From Syngnathus acus (taxonomy: Eukaryota; Chordata; Actinopteri; Syngnathiformes; Syngnathidae), in assembly GCF_901709675.1 (NCBI RefSeq), contig NC_051101.1, positions 5,974,501-6,038,500 on the forward strand: a stretch of 64,000 bases of DNA, written 5' to 3'. Below are positions 46,895-60,289 of the stretch, one piece after another (the first letter of the stretch is position 1; each line of letters begins with the position of its first letter). The notes under the pieces were generated by a model. The model did no database searches, was not told where the DNA came from, and saw only the letters and a program-made list of their open reading frames with translations. A program made the translations under genes and the position numbers.

Positions 46895-46934
46895 ATGTCC
46901 CGAAGGAAGCAGAGCAACCCCAGGCAGATCAAAC
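46895..46934 (+). CDS. zfpm2: zinc finger protein FOG2 (ZFPM2), first coding exon
   Basis: FOG2 is a nuclear multi-zinc-finger cofactor that binds the N-terminal finger of GATA4/5/6 and recruits repressor complexes. It is needed for heart and gonad development. The 40-nt coding part reads MSRRKQSNPRQIK plus the first base of the next codon, ending AAAC|GTAAGT, a strong donor. Human ZFPM2 starts MSRRKQSKPRQIKR, so 12 of 13 complete residues agree. This is the conserved MSRRKQ repression motif that recruits NuRD in FOG proteins. The ATG has G at -3. The remainder of the roughly 1150-residue protein is encoded beyond this window. The gene is divergent from dpys, as in human. Whether it is the a or b teleost copy cannot be told. 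A non-FOG origin is unlikely given the match, the splice phase and the synteny. Confidence 0.93.
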
Positions 46935-49104
46935 GTAAGTTATTTTCTTTTCTCCTTTGCATGTTTTATGTCAGATCTGCAGAAACGATTTCCAAAAAGA
47001 CCCCGAATCAGCTCAGTGATCGGCATTCGCGTAACGCACGTCACGATAAACGCGCTCCCCTCGCACTTAAGTGTGTCGGTTCTGCAGAAAGGAGTTCTGG
47101 TGCAAATCTCGTAGTGTCGTCTCGTGGCTCAAAAGTTTTACTAAAGGTGCAAACTGACTGAGTTCAGTCACTTGACTTGGGTTCTTTGGTCCGACTTTAA
47201 TTTGTTTCCATCCACAAACGTGTCTTGTTACTCCATCAGCTGTATCAGTTTAGTGTGCGTGCATCCTAATTAAAAATGTCAAAATTAATATCCATGTGTC
47301 CACAAACATTCCAAGCGAGTAGCTTCAAAATACTGTACAATTGTAATTGATTTGTCTCTTTCGAGGCTTTAATTGACGCTCATTGTCTCTGACCCATAAA
47401 TACGCACGCACTTACGCACGAACACGCACACACACTTAGTGATTGATCCTCTCGTACAGGTGTGTGTACCTGACTTGATACACACACGATTTACTTTTAA
47501 TAAATGCTATTTGACGATAATGTTATCAATACACATTTCTACTAATTTATGTAATGTGCATTGTTTATTCAATAGATTATTTTTATTTACTAAAACAGTG
47601 TTTGGGTAATTTAGTGTCAATGCTCATACCCTTTGCACAGTCGACATATTTTAATTGCAAGTCTCTGAGTGTATTGGGTAGATTGCCTTATTAATATTTT
47701 TTATAATTCACTATTTTTATGATGTTTATGAAGGCACAAATCGTTGGCCTACACTTGAAAATTATTGGAAAATAGGTTAATCTGTAGATTGTTATTCTTT
47801 TAATTAGGTTATAATTTTGATATATTTGATGATTACTAAATTAGTGTATTTCAACTGTTACACTTACACAGTGGCACATCACCATCGGAATTCTTTAATC
47901 GTAAATACAGCTGACGTGTGTGTTCAGTAAGGATGTTTAGTGTTGGTGTTTCTTTCAGCACTTCAGTGCTGCAAGCGGTTGACACACTTTGGACAGTAAT
48001 TGGAGCTCACAATATTAAAAGTCCACTGTAAATCATTTTACTTGAAGTCATAATATATTTGCTTCTTCACCATTACAACCACTTTGAGCGAAGGGCTAAA
48101 AATAAAAAGAGAGACTGAAGAGAAAAAGACTCAAGTAGCGTGTGTTTGCATATTTTTGCATACACGTTGCATGCTCAAGTTCATCTATCCAAGAGAAGAC
48201 AGAAAGGTATTAAATAGCTTTTGTTACTTTTGTTCCATAAAAATAAGCCCCAGAGCCAGAGGACTTTGTGCTATTTTTAATTCTAGAATTTGTTCATGCA
48301 TCTAATTACATTTATTGTTGTTGTTTTTTAATTTGGCCCTGATTTTGAACTTTACGTTCCAACATAAATGATAATTTGTTATCACTTTGATTACAAATTT
48401 ACTATTGGAAATATTTGTTGCATTTTATATCATTTACATTTAAACTTTTTACTCACTATAACTTTTTTCCTTATACCTAAAAATAATTCATTCAACATAC
48501 AGGGCCTTCCAACACTGGAATCTAAATATCAATTCTTTAATATCAAAACAGAAAAAAACTTTTGAGGAAAAGGTCGAGTAAAAATAATGCAAATGTATAT
48601 TTATTGATGTTTTGTTTAACTGTTAGCTGAACATAGCAAAGCCTTGAAACATTTGATAAACAACAAAACACGAGTGATGGACCTGTTCATGTTTGAGCTA
48701 ATCCAATTGCAGCATCCAAATGTTGTTGTCAAGCGAAGGAAGTCGAACATTTGTGTTGCAGCATTGTGACCCGGCCGTGTGTGAATTAATATGTCATGTG
48801 TAAGATCATGTTAATGTGCAGCCGATGTGCGGCTGTATAATCAAGCTCTAGTTGCCACCAGAAAGGTCACGAGGAGCCTAGATCCTCTCTCCCACCCCGG
48901 GAACTCTGGGGAAAAGCCACTGCATCGAAAGTCAGCAGAGACAGTCATTCTAAAGGACAAAAAGGTTGTTGGGCGCAGTGCCCCCACCAGCAGCGCTGCC
49001 ACCCCCACCCTCTCCTGCATACATTGGACTGTTATCTAAAATTGTGATTTATGCAGTATTTTAATATTTTGCTTATTCTTTCCCCTTGGGTGCTCTCTGA
49101 GCGG

Positions 49105-49359
49105 TGATAAAAAGGCAATGCTGAAAGAGCACCATTAATTTGCTCCGATGACTGGGGAGATAAGGGCAGATAATGGGAAAGATAAGCAGGGAAGATATAC
49201 CATCAGAAACCCGATTATTACCATTAAAATTCCAGCCTAGCAATCTGCAGCTGCCTGATAATTCCTTCTCCGTTTCCACCACTTTGGATGATAAGGCAAA
49301 AAATAGTCACTCAGTACTCTTGATTAGGCTGCCTGGATATCCTGATAATACAGTGATAA
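49105..49359 (+). promoter_or_regulatory. cluster of GATA-type sites in zfpm2 intron 1
   Basis: Eight WGATAA sites, all on the plus strand, lie at 49105, 49158, 49168, 49180, 49256, 49289, 49343 and 49354, plus an AGATAT at 49193. By chance roughly 0.5 WGATAR sites are expected in 255 bases counting both strands. Because FOG2 is a GATA cofactor, an intronic enhancer bound by GATA factors is a reasonable inference, but there is no functional evidence. Confidence 0.45.
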
Positions 49360-49396
49360 ATTATGTATTTCCCCCCTTGTTTTTTTCTCTGCACTG

Positions 49397-49397
<1 letters not shown>

Positions 49398-49447
<50 letters not shown>
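49398..49447. repeat. (TA)n microsatellite
   Basis: Pure alternating TA for about 50 bases, directly downstream of the GATA-site cluster. The YIYIYI frames are artefacts. Confidence 0.97.
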
Positions 49448-49453
<6 letters not shown>

Positions 49454-51282
49454 TCTTTTCAACCCATTTTCTGTATTGTCCACCCCTTTTCCAAGAAAGC
49501 GAAACCCCATACACTTTTATTGTAATAGGAGTTTGATAGAAGAAGAAGATAGTGGTGGAGGTGTTTTGTGTGGGAGCACATATCAATGTTATCAGCTCAT
49601 CTCCCTGGCCCAGCTGCTCGCTGCTGTTGTTTTTAGCCTTATCACCCCGTGCCAATATGCCAATAAATTGCCCAGATTGTTAGGCAGGTCGGTAGAATTG
49701 GACAGGAGTGATGAAAATATCGCTGATACTCTGCGGCTTGCGCTTAGTTGCTCTAATATGATGTGTGAATGCCACCAAGTTCTCTGTATCCTCTCTTCTC
49801 ACCCCCACCCTTTCCTCCTTCGCTCTCTCCCTTCTTCCAACGGCTCCTGGTGTCCATACCTCTATTGGAACTGAGAGGAGAACATTTTGATGCTTAATAG
49901 GAAGGAAAGATATGAACAGGCTGAATTGAAACAGGCCCCTCGGAGTAATTTTTCTGTAAAATTGCCCCCCAAAGTTTCACAGCATAAAGCGGAATCTGGA
50001 TGATGTAGAGGGTGTGCCTTCACTATTGTTTATGGGAACATATTGAAGCAGCCCTCTGAGGCCATGCTCAGGCATCTAATGTCAAATGTGCTTATTAAGC
50101 TGACTTAGTACTTTCGCCTTAACTGTTGTCATCTTTATATGGACCACCTGGGAATTTGTGCAGCTTCTTTTTTTCTCCCTTTACTTCTCATTATCCGATC
50201 AAAACGAAGTAGTGATTACTGCTCTTCAACGACACGGTTGTACAGCACCCGTTTCCCAGGGCTGAACACTATGTCATACTGTCATTATGATTAAGCTACT
50301 CTTGTGATAGCGATCTCAATTCCGAAAAGATAATCCAATGCAGTGTACAATCATGTTTCTGTTTTTTGTTTTTTTAGCCGTAAGCTATAGTACTCAATGG
50401 AAAAGTTGAAAAGGGGTCATCCTGATTTTGTAGATCATAAATGATATTTTAAATGAACATCAATTTTAGGTTTTTGCTATTTAAACAGCATTGTAAATTA
50501 CTAATTGACTTGTACATTTTGTATATTGTTTTGGATTACCCTAATTTCAATAAAAACACGGTAGTCAGTTTGAAGCAAAAAGAAATCAAAATTTACAAAA
50601 TATTTGTTTTTATTCAACAATTTTCTTGACTCACTGTTAATCTTTACATATGGCCACTTATGGAACACCAGCAAACTGTTATCATATGAGGTGACATTTC
50701 TGTCTTTGAGGGGCATTTATCAGAGGCAGATTACAGTAGTAAAGGATAAGAGAAGTGTTTACTGAATTGTCTGCCAACATCCTGTGTGTGCTAGTGTTTG
50801 TGTGCACGTGCTTGTGTATACATTAGCACATGTGCAGTACAGTACGACAAGAATGTGCTTGTGTGTTCAGAGCTGTAAGATGTGTTGGAGTATTTATTTT
50901 GTGCAACTTTAAAGGGAGCGCACGATTTTCACAACTTAGTGCACCGTTCTTGTGGAGATTGCTGTATACTGCAAGAGTTGTATCGTGCTGCCTTTCACCC
51001 TTGCCCACAAACGCTGGCAACTGTGGCTGTCACATGTTTCGGGGGCGGGAAATCATAAAACGTCTGTGTGTCTGCCTCGCTGTATGTTTAAGGGTCTGTC
51101 TTTCATTAGGTGACAGTCCTTTTGGTTCTCCTGTGTTTTTTCCTCTTGATCTGTTTCCGAAGAGGAATGGTTGCTGAATGCCAACTTTCACGCTGACATC
51201 TGTTCCCTGACAATAACAGCATGTGTTGTTTCCCTGTCTTATACGGAAGGATACACAACTGCCTCATTACTTTTGTTGCACA

Positions 51283-51380
51283 CACGCACGCACACACACA
51301 CACACGTACGTGTATATATATATAACGTAATATTATATATATAGACATACTATATATATAGTATATACTCTTTATATATA
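51283..51380. repeat. compound CA/TA repeat with palindromes
   Basis: A CA/GCAC tract passes into ACGTACGTGTATATATATATA and then a perfect 18-base palindrome at 51347-51364 (ATACTATATATATAGTAT). The stretch could extrude a cruciform. Confidence 0.85.
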
Positions 51381-52203
51381 TGCACTTATAGCAGTGATCC
51401 TAGCTACTGTTATGTAGAGATATATGGAAAAGATGGACAGCAGCTGTTGTTTCCTTTGTTAAAAGAAGCTGTGTGTCATGTTGGATGGGTTTGTGCTTAG
51501 TAGCCGACAGAATGCCAGTGTCTAAAGTTGTCCTCGGTGGCCCTGCAGCCTGCAAAGCCTAGACAGTGATATGATATGTGGGCAGGGTTGCAACCAAGGC
51601 ATAGGTCACTTCCTCACATGGTTTCCTCTTTATCGTCCTCTTTCCTGGATTCTTCTGTTATTATTTCAATAACTGCTTGCCCAGGGCATGATTGTGTAGG
51701 TTTTGTTTTGGTACTGTTGCTATCCTAATAATAAAAAAATAATAAAATCACTTAAATATTGTCGATTAAATACCTTTATTATATATGTGATATAATGTCT
51801 TCTAATACTTCTATTGTCACTTTGTGTTGTTTTTCTGTGACCCACCACCGTGTAGCTTTCTGTTTATTCAGATTTGATATCAGGGTTGCCTATTGAGCCT
51901 CTAGGTAACAATGACTTTCAGCCTGCTTTAAGTTAATAGCCTTGGCTCCTGCTTGTAGGGATCAATATTGGTAATAATTAATCACCATTATCAAGCTCAG
52001 GATCTGGTTCCATTTGTTGTTACATCAGGAAAATATCAATAAAGAAGTAGACTCCCTGATTGTCATGGCAACTTCATCTCTAAGGTCAAAGAGAGTTTAT
52101 CTTATCTTGCTGCTGAGAGTGGCAAACTGCGTAGGAATCTAGTTTAGACTCAAAGATCATTGATTTAGGCTTTCTTTTACCCCCACCTTGTTGTTCCAGG
52201 ACA

Positions 52204-52216
52204 GGGGGGGGGGGGG
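52204..52216. repeat. poly-G run (13)
   Basis: Thirteen G residues in a row inside the zfpm2 intron. The length is uncertain for the usual sequencing reasons. Confidence 0.9.
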
Positions 52217-52696
52217 AGAAAGGCAACATTCTAATCACAACAGAGATGTAAGATTTAAATATTGATGTCCAAAGGCCATTACAAGCAAAGAGGGCCTCTG
52301 GTCTTGCTGTTGTTCAAGTACGTCCTTTTAAGGCCCAGACAAAGCTTTGATTATCAGAGGTGTCACTGTGGAGTGTGTCTGGATAGCTGACAGTGTGGGA
52401 CTGCAGGGGAGATCAGTTTCCTGCAAACACAGCCACAGAATATTAAAAGATCCTACTCAGCACCCTACTCTGTATAACTGTTTGTTGTTATGACGTATAG
52501 GATTCATTATGATATAGTTGAAAAAAAGTCATTGTAGCAATATTTTAGTTTTTTTTTTTTTTGCATCATGGGATAAATATAGATAAAGAAACAGAATAAA
52601 TGAAAATGAATAGAAAGCCTCCATAATAGTAGTAGATCATTTTAGATTTAGATTTCACTATTAATGAACCAATTCTATTCCAGCTGACTTTGGGTA

Positions 52697-52957
52697 ATAC
52701 ATTCTGAAATGGTTGCCAGCCAATCGCAGGGCTCACATAGACAAACAATCACACTTAAGGACAAAAGAGGATTCTCAATTAACCTACCATGCATGTTTTG
52801 GAATTGTGGGAGGTCACCGGAGTATCGGGAGAAAATCCATGCAGGAATCGGGACATGCAAACTTCACACAGAAAGGCTGGATCCGGATTCAAAACCACAA
52901 CTTCTGCACTGTGACATGCTAACCATTCGACCCCCGTGTCGCCACATCTATTATTAT
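52697..52957 (-). mobile_element. V-SINE-like element with tRNA-like head
   Basis: Read on the minus strand it begins GGCGACACGGGGGTCGAATG, with an A-box-like TGGTTAGCATG and a B-box-like GGTTTTGAATCC. The body follows (GAAGTTTGCATGTCCCGATT, ACTCCGGTGACCTCCCACAA) and then the tail (CCTGCGATTGGCTGGCAACC). It is the most complete copy at the 5' end, whereas the 3' tail after TTTCAGAATG is lost. The frames over it (for example 52709-52960) are not genes. Confidence 0.8.
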
Positions 52958-53783
52958 TAAGCAAAGATCTAAATGTATATCCAAGTGTACGTCATCTACA
53001 AATGTGTGTTGACATTCCTGTACTGACATTCAATGTGCGCAAAACATGTCAGAGCCTGGACTTTTATCAACCGATCTTAAATCAAGTCAAATGATGATTT
53101 GAACTTAAAAGAAATGATACTGTCTGCAGAAATACAATAACTAAAAATCTTGTATGTTGGTGTTGCTGGAGGTCAAAGTGTCATTATTCTAGGTCTCAAT
53201 GTGTTTCATTTGTAACTGCAAGTAAAGCGGTTTGTTTTCAGCAGAGGTACTCTTCATTCTGAGCTATTTAGGTAGAACAGCAGGGTAGGGTGCTTAGATG
53301 TAGCTCATCATGCTGCAGAATGTTCCTTAGGGTTGGAGCAGGGGCAATGCCTGCTTTTATTTTTTCATCCTCTTCTTGCCTCCGGGACACAATTGCCTCA
53401 TTTAACATTCTCTAGCCCAGCCAAGAGAGGAAATAGCTAGGCTGAGAAGAGAGGCTGCCACACATCATGAATTCTTCTTTCATTTAACTAGCACTGTTCC
53501 TTTCACCTTGGTGATGCACATAGATTAGGAATGAAGCCATTGCACAATTAAGGGGTTGAGGGGTATTGAGGTTGTTCTAATGCCACCAATTGGTTTTCAT
53601 GTTCTCTATTGTGAATACATATTGTGGTTTCATCGAGCTTCGCTATAGGCCACAATTGTTTTAAAATTGCATACAGCAAGAGAATATTTCTGACAGTATT
53701 AAGCTTTCATTTTGGCAGTCTTCCACTATGTCTTTAAAAATAATTTGAGTCAACAGGCCCTATTTTGGTAGACTGTCGCTAAT

Positions 53784-54191
53784 TCATTTTCGTGCCGGGG
53801 CAAGTTTCCCTTGTTTGGGATTTTTGCAGGCTGCATTTACGCCAATTTGGGCGTTCCGGCGCAGAGAGATGTCACTCTCCCAATGTACTTGACAATTTGG
53901 TGACTGTGCTCTACATAAAAACGGAGGCATTATCATTTTTGTGACCACTCCTTGCAGAAATTGGGGTGTCTTGCACGTTCTGTCGTGTACAGACTTTTTA
54001 TGCAAATCAGGCGCGCCATATTTTAATGGATGGAAAGAAGCCGCTTGATGACGCCCACATGGTGCCGACAGCCCCCCGTTTCCCTGCGCCCAGCTGCGTC
54101 GGTCTACAAAATTGCCAAAACTCTGTCTGGCCCCACCCCATCCACATTTTTGCTGCGCCGTGCGCTAGACGTGTGCCTCGGATGAAAATGA
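53784..54191. mobile_element. MITE candidate with imperfect terminal inverted repeats
   Basis: The left end TCATTTTCGTGCCGGGGCA (53784-53802) pairs with the right end TGCCTCGGATGAAAATGA (54174-54191), whose complement reads TCATTTTCATCCGAGGCA. That is about 15 matches with a one-base gap. The 408-base interior is CG-richer than the flanks and has no transposase frame. CTAAT occurs beside both ends (53779-53783 and 54194-54198). The superfamily is not assigned. Confidence 0.55.
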
Positions 54192-57100
54192 GTCTAATGA
54201 GGTCATTAGTTCTGTTTGATTGATTTCAGTCAATCAAAGCAGCAATACTCAGATATTACATTTTTGTTTTGACTGAATTTTGGATGATGAGAGGGAACGT
54301 CAACCCTGAAAAAATAACTCACCTTTTAGACATTGTCACATTATATTGTAATGAACAGAAAATGCATTCATGTCCAAACTGTCATGAAGGGGATAATTTA
54401 GTGAACACCATTTACAAAGAAGTGTAGTAGTTTGCACATCACAGAGTGACACACTAATAGCTGTTTGGGCCAAATCTGTAGCTTGGCAGGAATTACCAGA
54501 GATGATTTTTTTTTCTTCTTCTTTTTTTTGCGTGAGGGGTGGGGGGCAGCACAGAACTTTACATTTGGATGAAATGCACCAGAGTGTAAGGATAGTTAGG
54601 TGGCAACAGAGGATTAAGGCAACAAGCCTTTCAGTTCAATTTGTACATCAGCATTTTCTGCCAGACGAACGGCATAAAACGCAGAGCATCTTAAGGGTTC
54701 AGTGGAAAATAGCTAATGACAAGGCTTTGTAAATAGATAAACAATTTATGTCAAATATGCTTAAAATATAAAACAAACTTCAAAACATGTTAATGTTTTT
54801 AAAAAGCTGTGTTTTCATTTCTGCCATTTCAAAGCCACTAAAGCTGTTGACTGCGGAGCTTACACCTCATGAAATCGGGGCCATATCTTTCTTCAGACGA
54901 TTAGCGGAAAGTGCTGCAACATAAATAGTCGGAATGCAGTTCTAATCAAAAGTGGTTGATAACGACTGATTATATTTTCGATGACTTATGAAGATCAGAT
55001 AAGACAGTGTTTGTGACAAAAGAAGTGACATGACGCAAAGTGCACATCTGCTCCTTATTATCTCAAACGGGCCTTGCTAAGTGGCTAAGTGAGTAAACAT
55101 CCAGGGAGAAAAGCTTTCACTATTATTTTCGAATTAGCCTATTTTCTTTGTGCATTTCAGAGAATGCTTATCTCGTAATTACTGAAAACTGTTGACACCG
55201 AGCAAGTGTAAGCCAGTTAAAATGGCATTTTTTGTTCCATGCTATCAGATTGTATTTTTTATCTACGCTTCATGCATTCCTGAAAACCAAGGATAATAGG
55301 CTCAAACTCGCGATTTCCAGAATGACAGCAGAATTAAGTGGCAGATATTAAAAAGCTACAATCATCACATAAGGCGCTCAGTTCAGAAAGTGACTGTGAG
55401 ACATACATTTGACCATAATCAAGTTTTTTTTTAAGCTTCAGAGACAGGGTCAGTTGATAATCTTGAGAAAAACAGAAGGAAAAAAAGCCTTTTCTGATAG
55501 ACGAGGAGAAAATCTGATTGATTGATGTCCGCCGGCTTTGCCACCGTCACAAGCCAGTTGACAGTTAGTTTGGGATCAGATGATTTCACTCTGAAGATTG
55601 GGCTCGAGGGGAAGCTAGGCAAATATGAAGGACACAAAGGTCAATGGCTTCTCCCCTCTCTGTATCTATCTCTCGCTGGCTATAGCTGGCTTTGACAAAC
55701 TGTAATATGTTGCCAAGCTTTGTGGCAGCAGGACACATGGTCGTAGTTTGTACAGTAATATCCTATTGCAGTAATCTCACAGGGAATGATTGAAAGTGGT
55801 GGAGGAATCTGGTACCAACAGAGACCCGTTGACATCATCAGCTGCAGTCGACTGGCAGATGTCTCTTGACTTGTTTGAACCAAATGTTCCCAGGGGATGG
55901 AGTAAGTTAAACAACAGCTTTGACTTGAAGCGATCTGTTATTATAAGCAGAATCTGATAAGACAGCACCCCCATACTATGTGTTTGTGGAGCGGAGAGGT
56001 CAAAGTGTGTGTGTGTGTGGGGGGGTCCGCAGTAAGTGTTGGTTTGTGGTTTTGGAGAAAGACCAAACTTGATTTATGACAAAAGATGATTGGATGTATA
56101 TTGTAAATAAACACAATGATTTCTCGGTTGCCTCTTACCGTCCTCAGTGTCTCTCTTCTATGCAACATTTGGTCTTTTGTCACTGTTTAGATCAATTTTG
56201 GTGATGTTTAAGTGGAGCCGTATGTGCCCGCAGTGCTGTTTGATATTTAATAGAAAGCGCTGGCCCCTCTGAGGGTCCATGGACATAACTGACACATCCA
56301 TTAGCTTTGTATGGAGCTACTTTCAACATCAAGGTCTCACTTGTGATGAAGTGGCTGTGTAAATGGAATTCAAATTCAACAAATGTGAATCTTCTTTTAA
56401 TCAAGTTTTCATTGTGCAAAACGTAGCCTCCATTCAGAGCCACTAGTCAAACAATACAAATCATAATCTCCCCATACCAATGGAAGTGGACATCATTTAT
56501 GTGAGGAGACAACAACTCTTTTGTTTGTTTCAAGTGGTGGATATGACAGTGTTCTTGTCAAAGGCTCAGGGTGAATAAAATGGGTTTGTAATTACCTTAA
56601 TTATCTCTTATATGTTTTCAACTAATGATGTCCATTAAATGCTTGAGGCTTCATTTGGAGACTGGCTCGCTGTAGGTTGGCTTAGGCTGGCTTATAATAC
56701 AGCATGTTACATTACAACTAATGAACTTCTTTCATCGAAGATGCTTATCATACAGTGCCTCTTAGGGGAAAAGCCAATATACTTCAGCCTTTTGTTACAG
56801 TTGGATTAGAACAATTCTTATAGTTCTTACTTATCTTTCAAATTTTCTCTACATGTGATAGTAACCCAATTGGCTTCATGTCTAAACAGGATGGCGCTCT
56901 AATCTGGACCGCTGCTCGCTTCATGTAAAACATCTCATTTTGTGGCTCAGCCCGGTCGCTGTCTTATCGTTACACAATTCACTGAACTCTCTGTGATTTT
57001 CTTTGTGGCAATTTATTTAAATTCCCTCATGTTTATATATTTCCTGTCTTCTTTCATTCATAATGATTGCCTTTCATAAGTTCAAAGACTCATCTTCTCA

Positions 57101-57819
57101 GACTTTTGGTAACTTTGCAGATACGGAGTCACAATGGGGACGGGAAAAGCTGCTTTGTGGCAGTGTTAGTATGCTTGACGGCCATCGCTGTACCGAGACG
57201 GGATCCTGGGCTAACCTTGATATACAAGGCAGATTTAAGCGCTCTAACAGTTTGCACCTCAGCAGGTACAGAGATCATGCTTGAATTCGTGCGGGCTCCT
57301 CTGTCCAGCGCTAAAGCCTTCAGTCGTGTATGCCGCTTGGCTCCTGTGGCTGCTTTGGTCTTTGTCCATCACCTATCAGCATATCAACAGTGTCTCTGAA
57401 GCCCCGGTTGTATAATGCACCATTTATGGCTTTGTGGATGGAGATGGCGGTTGGGCGGTGGAATAGCTCCAGGCCTTTCCCTCAGTGAGTGGATTAACGG
57501 CGGCCTGCTTTAGTGCACTCTGCCACGGTGTGAAATCGGCCTCGCTTCGGCGCCGGTGCTGCGGCTTCCTCTCTCTCCCTTTTTTCTTTCTGTCTACTCT
57601 TCTCTCGCTGTTTCCTCACCTCCATGCAAAGCCTCTCACTGCCATCTGTGAAATGTGGAAACTCTGTGTCTAAGTTGAGTTCAGATCCCATCCCCTTCAC
57701 CAAGCTGAAGCCAGGAAGCAAATGGGTAGCCAGTCGGTAAAAAAAGGGGGAGGGGGGTTGCAGAGGAGGTGGGAGGGAGAGCTCAAGAGATGAAGCAAGG
57801 GAGGGAGGGTGATGAGCTC

Positions 57820-57980
57820 ACTGATGTTGTGCCGCGTGTGCAGGAACCCTGCCTGTTCTCCGCGGGCGAGTTGGAGGCGGGTCCGGGCCTGGGTGCTGGC
57901 CGAGAGATCTCTGGTTCCTGCGAGCGGGTCCAAATCCCCCCTCTGTGTGTGTCTGTGTCGATGCGAGGCGGTGGCACAAC
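57820..57980. other. CpG-rich patch in zfpm2 intron 1
   Basis: About a dozen CpG dinucleotides fall in roughly 160 bases (for example GCCGCGTG, CTCCGCGGGCGAG, TGCGAGCGGGTC, GTCGATGCGAGGCGG) in otherwise CpG-poor intron. It could be an internal promoter, an enhancer or chance. No reading frame in it is recognisable. Confidence 0.4.
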
Positions 57981-60289
57981 TCCCCTGAGCCCCTGCCCAG
58001 TCCTTTGAAGATAAGATGGTGATACAGAGTCCCTTTCGCTACGTTGCTAACTGATGGTCTTTGTGTGACATGCCTCTCTCCACTGGAGCCTGCAGCTAAA
58101 ACACCTATGGTCTTGACTGAAATGAATTGGCTCTAAGGCCTCAGGTCAAATGAGATTATCAAAGGCCAGCTCGTTTTTCTATATAGGACGTTTCTCTTTC
58201 TTAATCATTATTTAATGCTGATGCATCAATAGCTATTGTCATTTTTGTTCAAATTAAAGATTTTCCAAAATCCCAACGAACCAAATTATTGTATTGGGAA
58301 ACGCGATGCAATGTGGGGTTTGTGGGCACGTGCTGCGCTGCTGGTGGACGAGCCATCTTGAAGGACATCATGTTAAAGTTTAAGAAAGGGAAGAGGATTG
58401 ACACGGGAAAAAAATAGACCGTGCAGCAAGAGAGTGATATCCGACAAATGGATTAAATCCGGACAAAATGCTTAATTACTAAGAGTGGCGCACCCACTGC
58501 ATTTCGTTAGATGGCCGATACATCTGTGATGCAACGCACTCTGATGACACAATGCCGAGTCTTGTTGACCATTTTCAACACAAATAAAATAGCATGTCCC
58601 TCCTGTACATCAATATTATTTTTAATATTTATTTTGTGGCACCCAAGGGCAATTTTTTGCATCTTTGCCACTGCACTGTAGCTCTTTTTAAGCAGGCTGC
58701 TTTTAAAATGATGAACTCAACATTTCCTCTCCTTTTTTTCTATTCTTTGCGGCTTTCTGGTTAAGATCAACGCATAATATCTTGTGATTGCACTGCATTA
58801 TGATGGCTCAGAAAGCTGAGTCGGGGTCCAGCGACACATCATCTTTTTCCATAGACATTGTGAATCTCTGTGGCTCATCAGGGATGGGGCGTTGATTGCT
58901 TTTTGATACCCCTCCAACATGGATGAGGTCCTGCATACATCAGTTAATTAGCATGTACTTACAGTGTGTGTGGCAGACCTGACAGACCCCACAGTTGTCA
59001 TCAGATCCTCAGTCCAAGTGCTCTAACCACACTCACTGAAGGTTTGGTCGAATGCCTCGCAAGAAAAGCTATACGTGTACTATACGGGTTAATGCTTTGT
59101 GACTGTACGTTCATGTAAGTGAGTGTATGTGTGTGTGTGAGAAATGGAGTGACTGCAAATCATGCAGACACAAAAGCAAGCAGTATTGTCTAATTTGTAT
59201 GGTTTTGGGTTACGCACAAACTGTGATAGCACCCTGACGACTCTCAACTTCTTATGCTCCTACTCTATTGCTTAAGTTACAACATGATGACTGTAAATTT
59301 ACAGTCTAATTCTGATGCCACCATGCATTGGTTCCGCAACAGTTCCGCTCAACATGTTGGTCGTCATTCAGATAACTTCATCATCCACATAGTTAATGTT
59401 GGCTGTTTTGCTTGGTGCTTTAAATGGATGGCGCTGCGGTGGGCAAGTTGCAGCAGTTAATTAGGCCACACAAATGACTGAGGAGTATCATTCTGTGAAC
59501 CTCAGTGATAATGTGTGTGTAAAGCATCACATTAGGTCCAGCAATGCCTCACTGGCATTTTGGATCGTGGGTCATTAAAGTAAGTCACGTTAGTTATTTT
59601 TGTTGGAGGCCAAGCAAACACATGCATTGAACTGTGGAAGCTACTAGAGAATCGCGATATATTTCATAAAGGTATCCTGTCACACTCCCATGGCTTGTGG
59701 TAAACAAGACAATGTGATATGCTCCTTAGAATAAAGTGGAAGATGTCGCAGGAGAACAGACATCTAACTGCTTTTTCTACAGGTAATCTTGACTTGGATC
59801 TTAACTCCAATACTTTTTCTTTTTTTTTTCTCAGCACAAGCCAGATCTAAGCAGGAATGAACACTCCACTCCATATTTCTGTGGTCATACTTTATTGAAT
59901 ATCATTTCAGATAAGCACTATAATCCTTGGGTGGAGAAGTGATGTATATTGACCTGCTCAATGGTGGCGATACAGTGCATGTCTCAAATGTGGAAACAGT
60001 AAATACTGATTTGTGTCACTGCTACAATCATGTAGCGAGGAATATTGAGGGCAGCCCTTTTTGTTGTCTGTCATCATTGACCCCAAGTAGTTAACATAGC
60101 ACTGTTATTAATTTGTATATTCAGCTGACTACTGCAAATGAAAACATATCAGGGTGTGGTAAAACAAATGTGCTGAACTGTACAATGAAACATTTAACTC
60201 AAAATCTGGGGTGAAAGTACAGTATCAATACTGTACTTAAATTACATGCACCAATTAAAAATGTATATTTTTAAAACTCATCTATGAGA

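Noticed and set aside
46534-46962. 142-codon minus-strand frame overlapping zfpm2 exon 1
   Set aside because: Its Leu/Ser-rich translation is simply the complement of the GA-rich leader tract.
52709-52960. 83-codon frame in zfpm2 intron
   Set aside because: It lies wholly within the reverse-oriented V-SINE-like copy.
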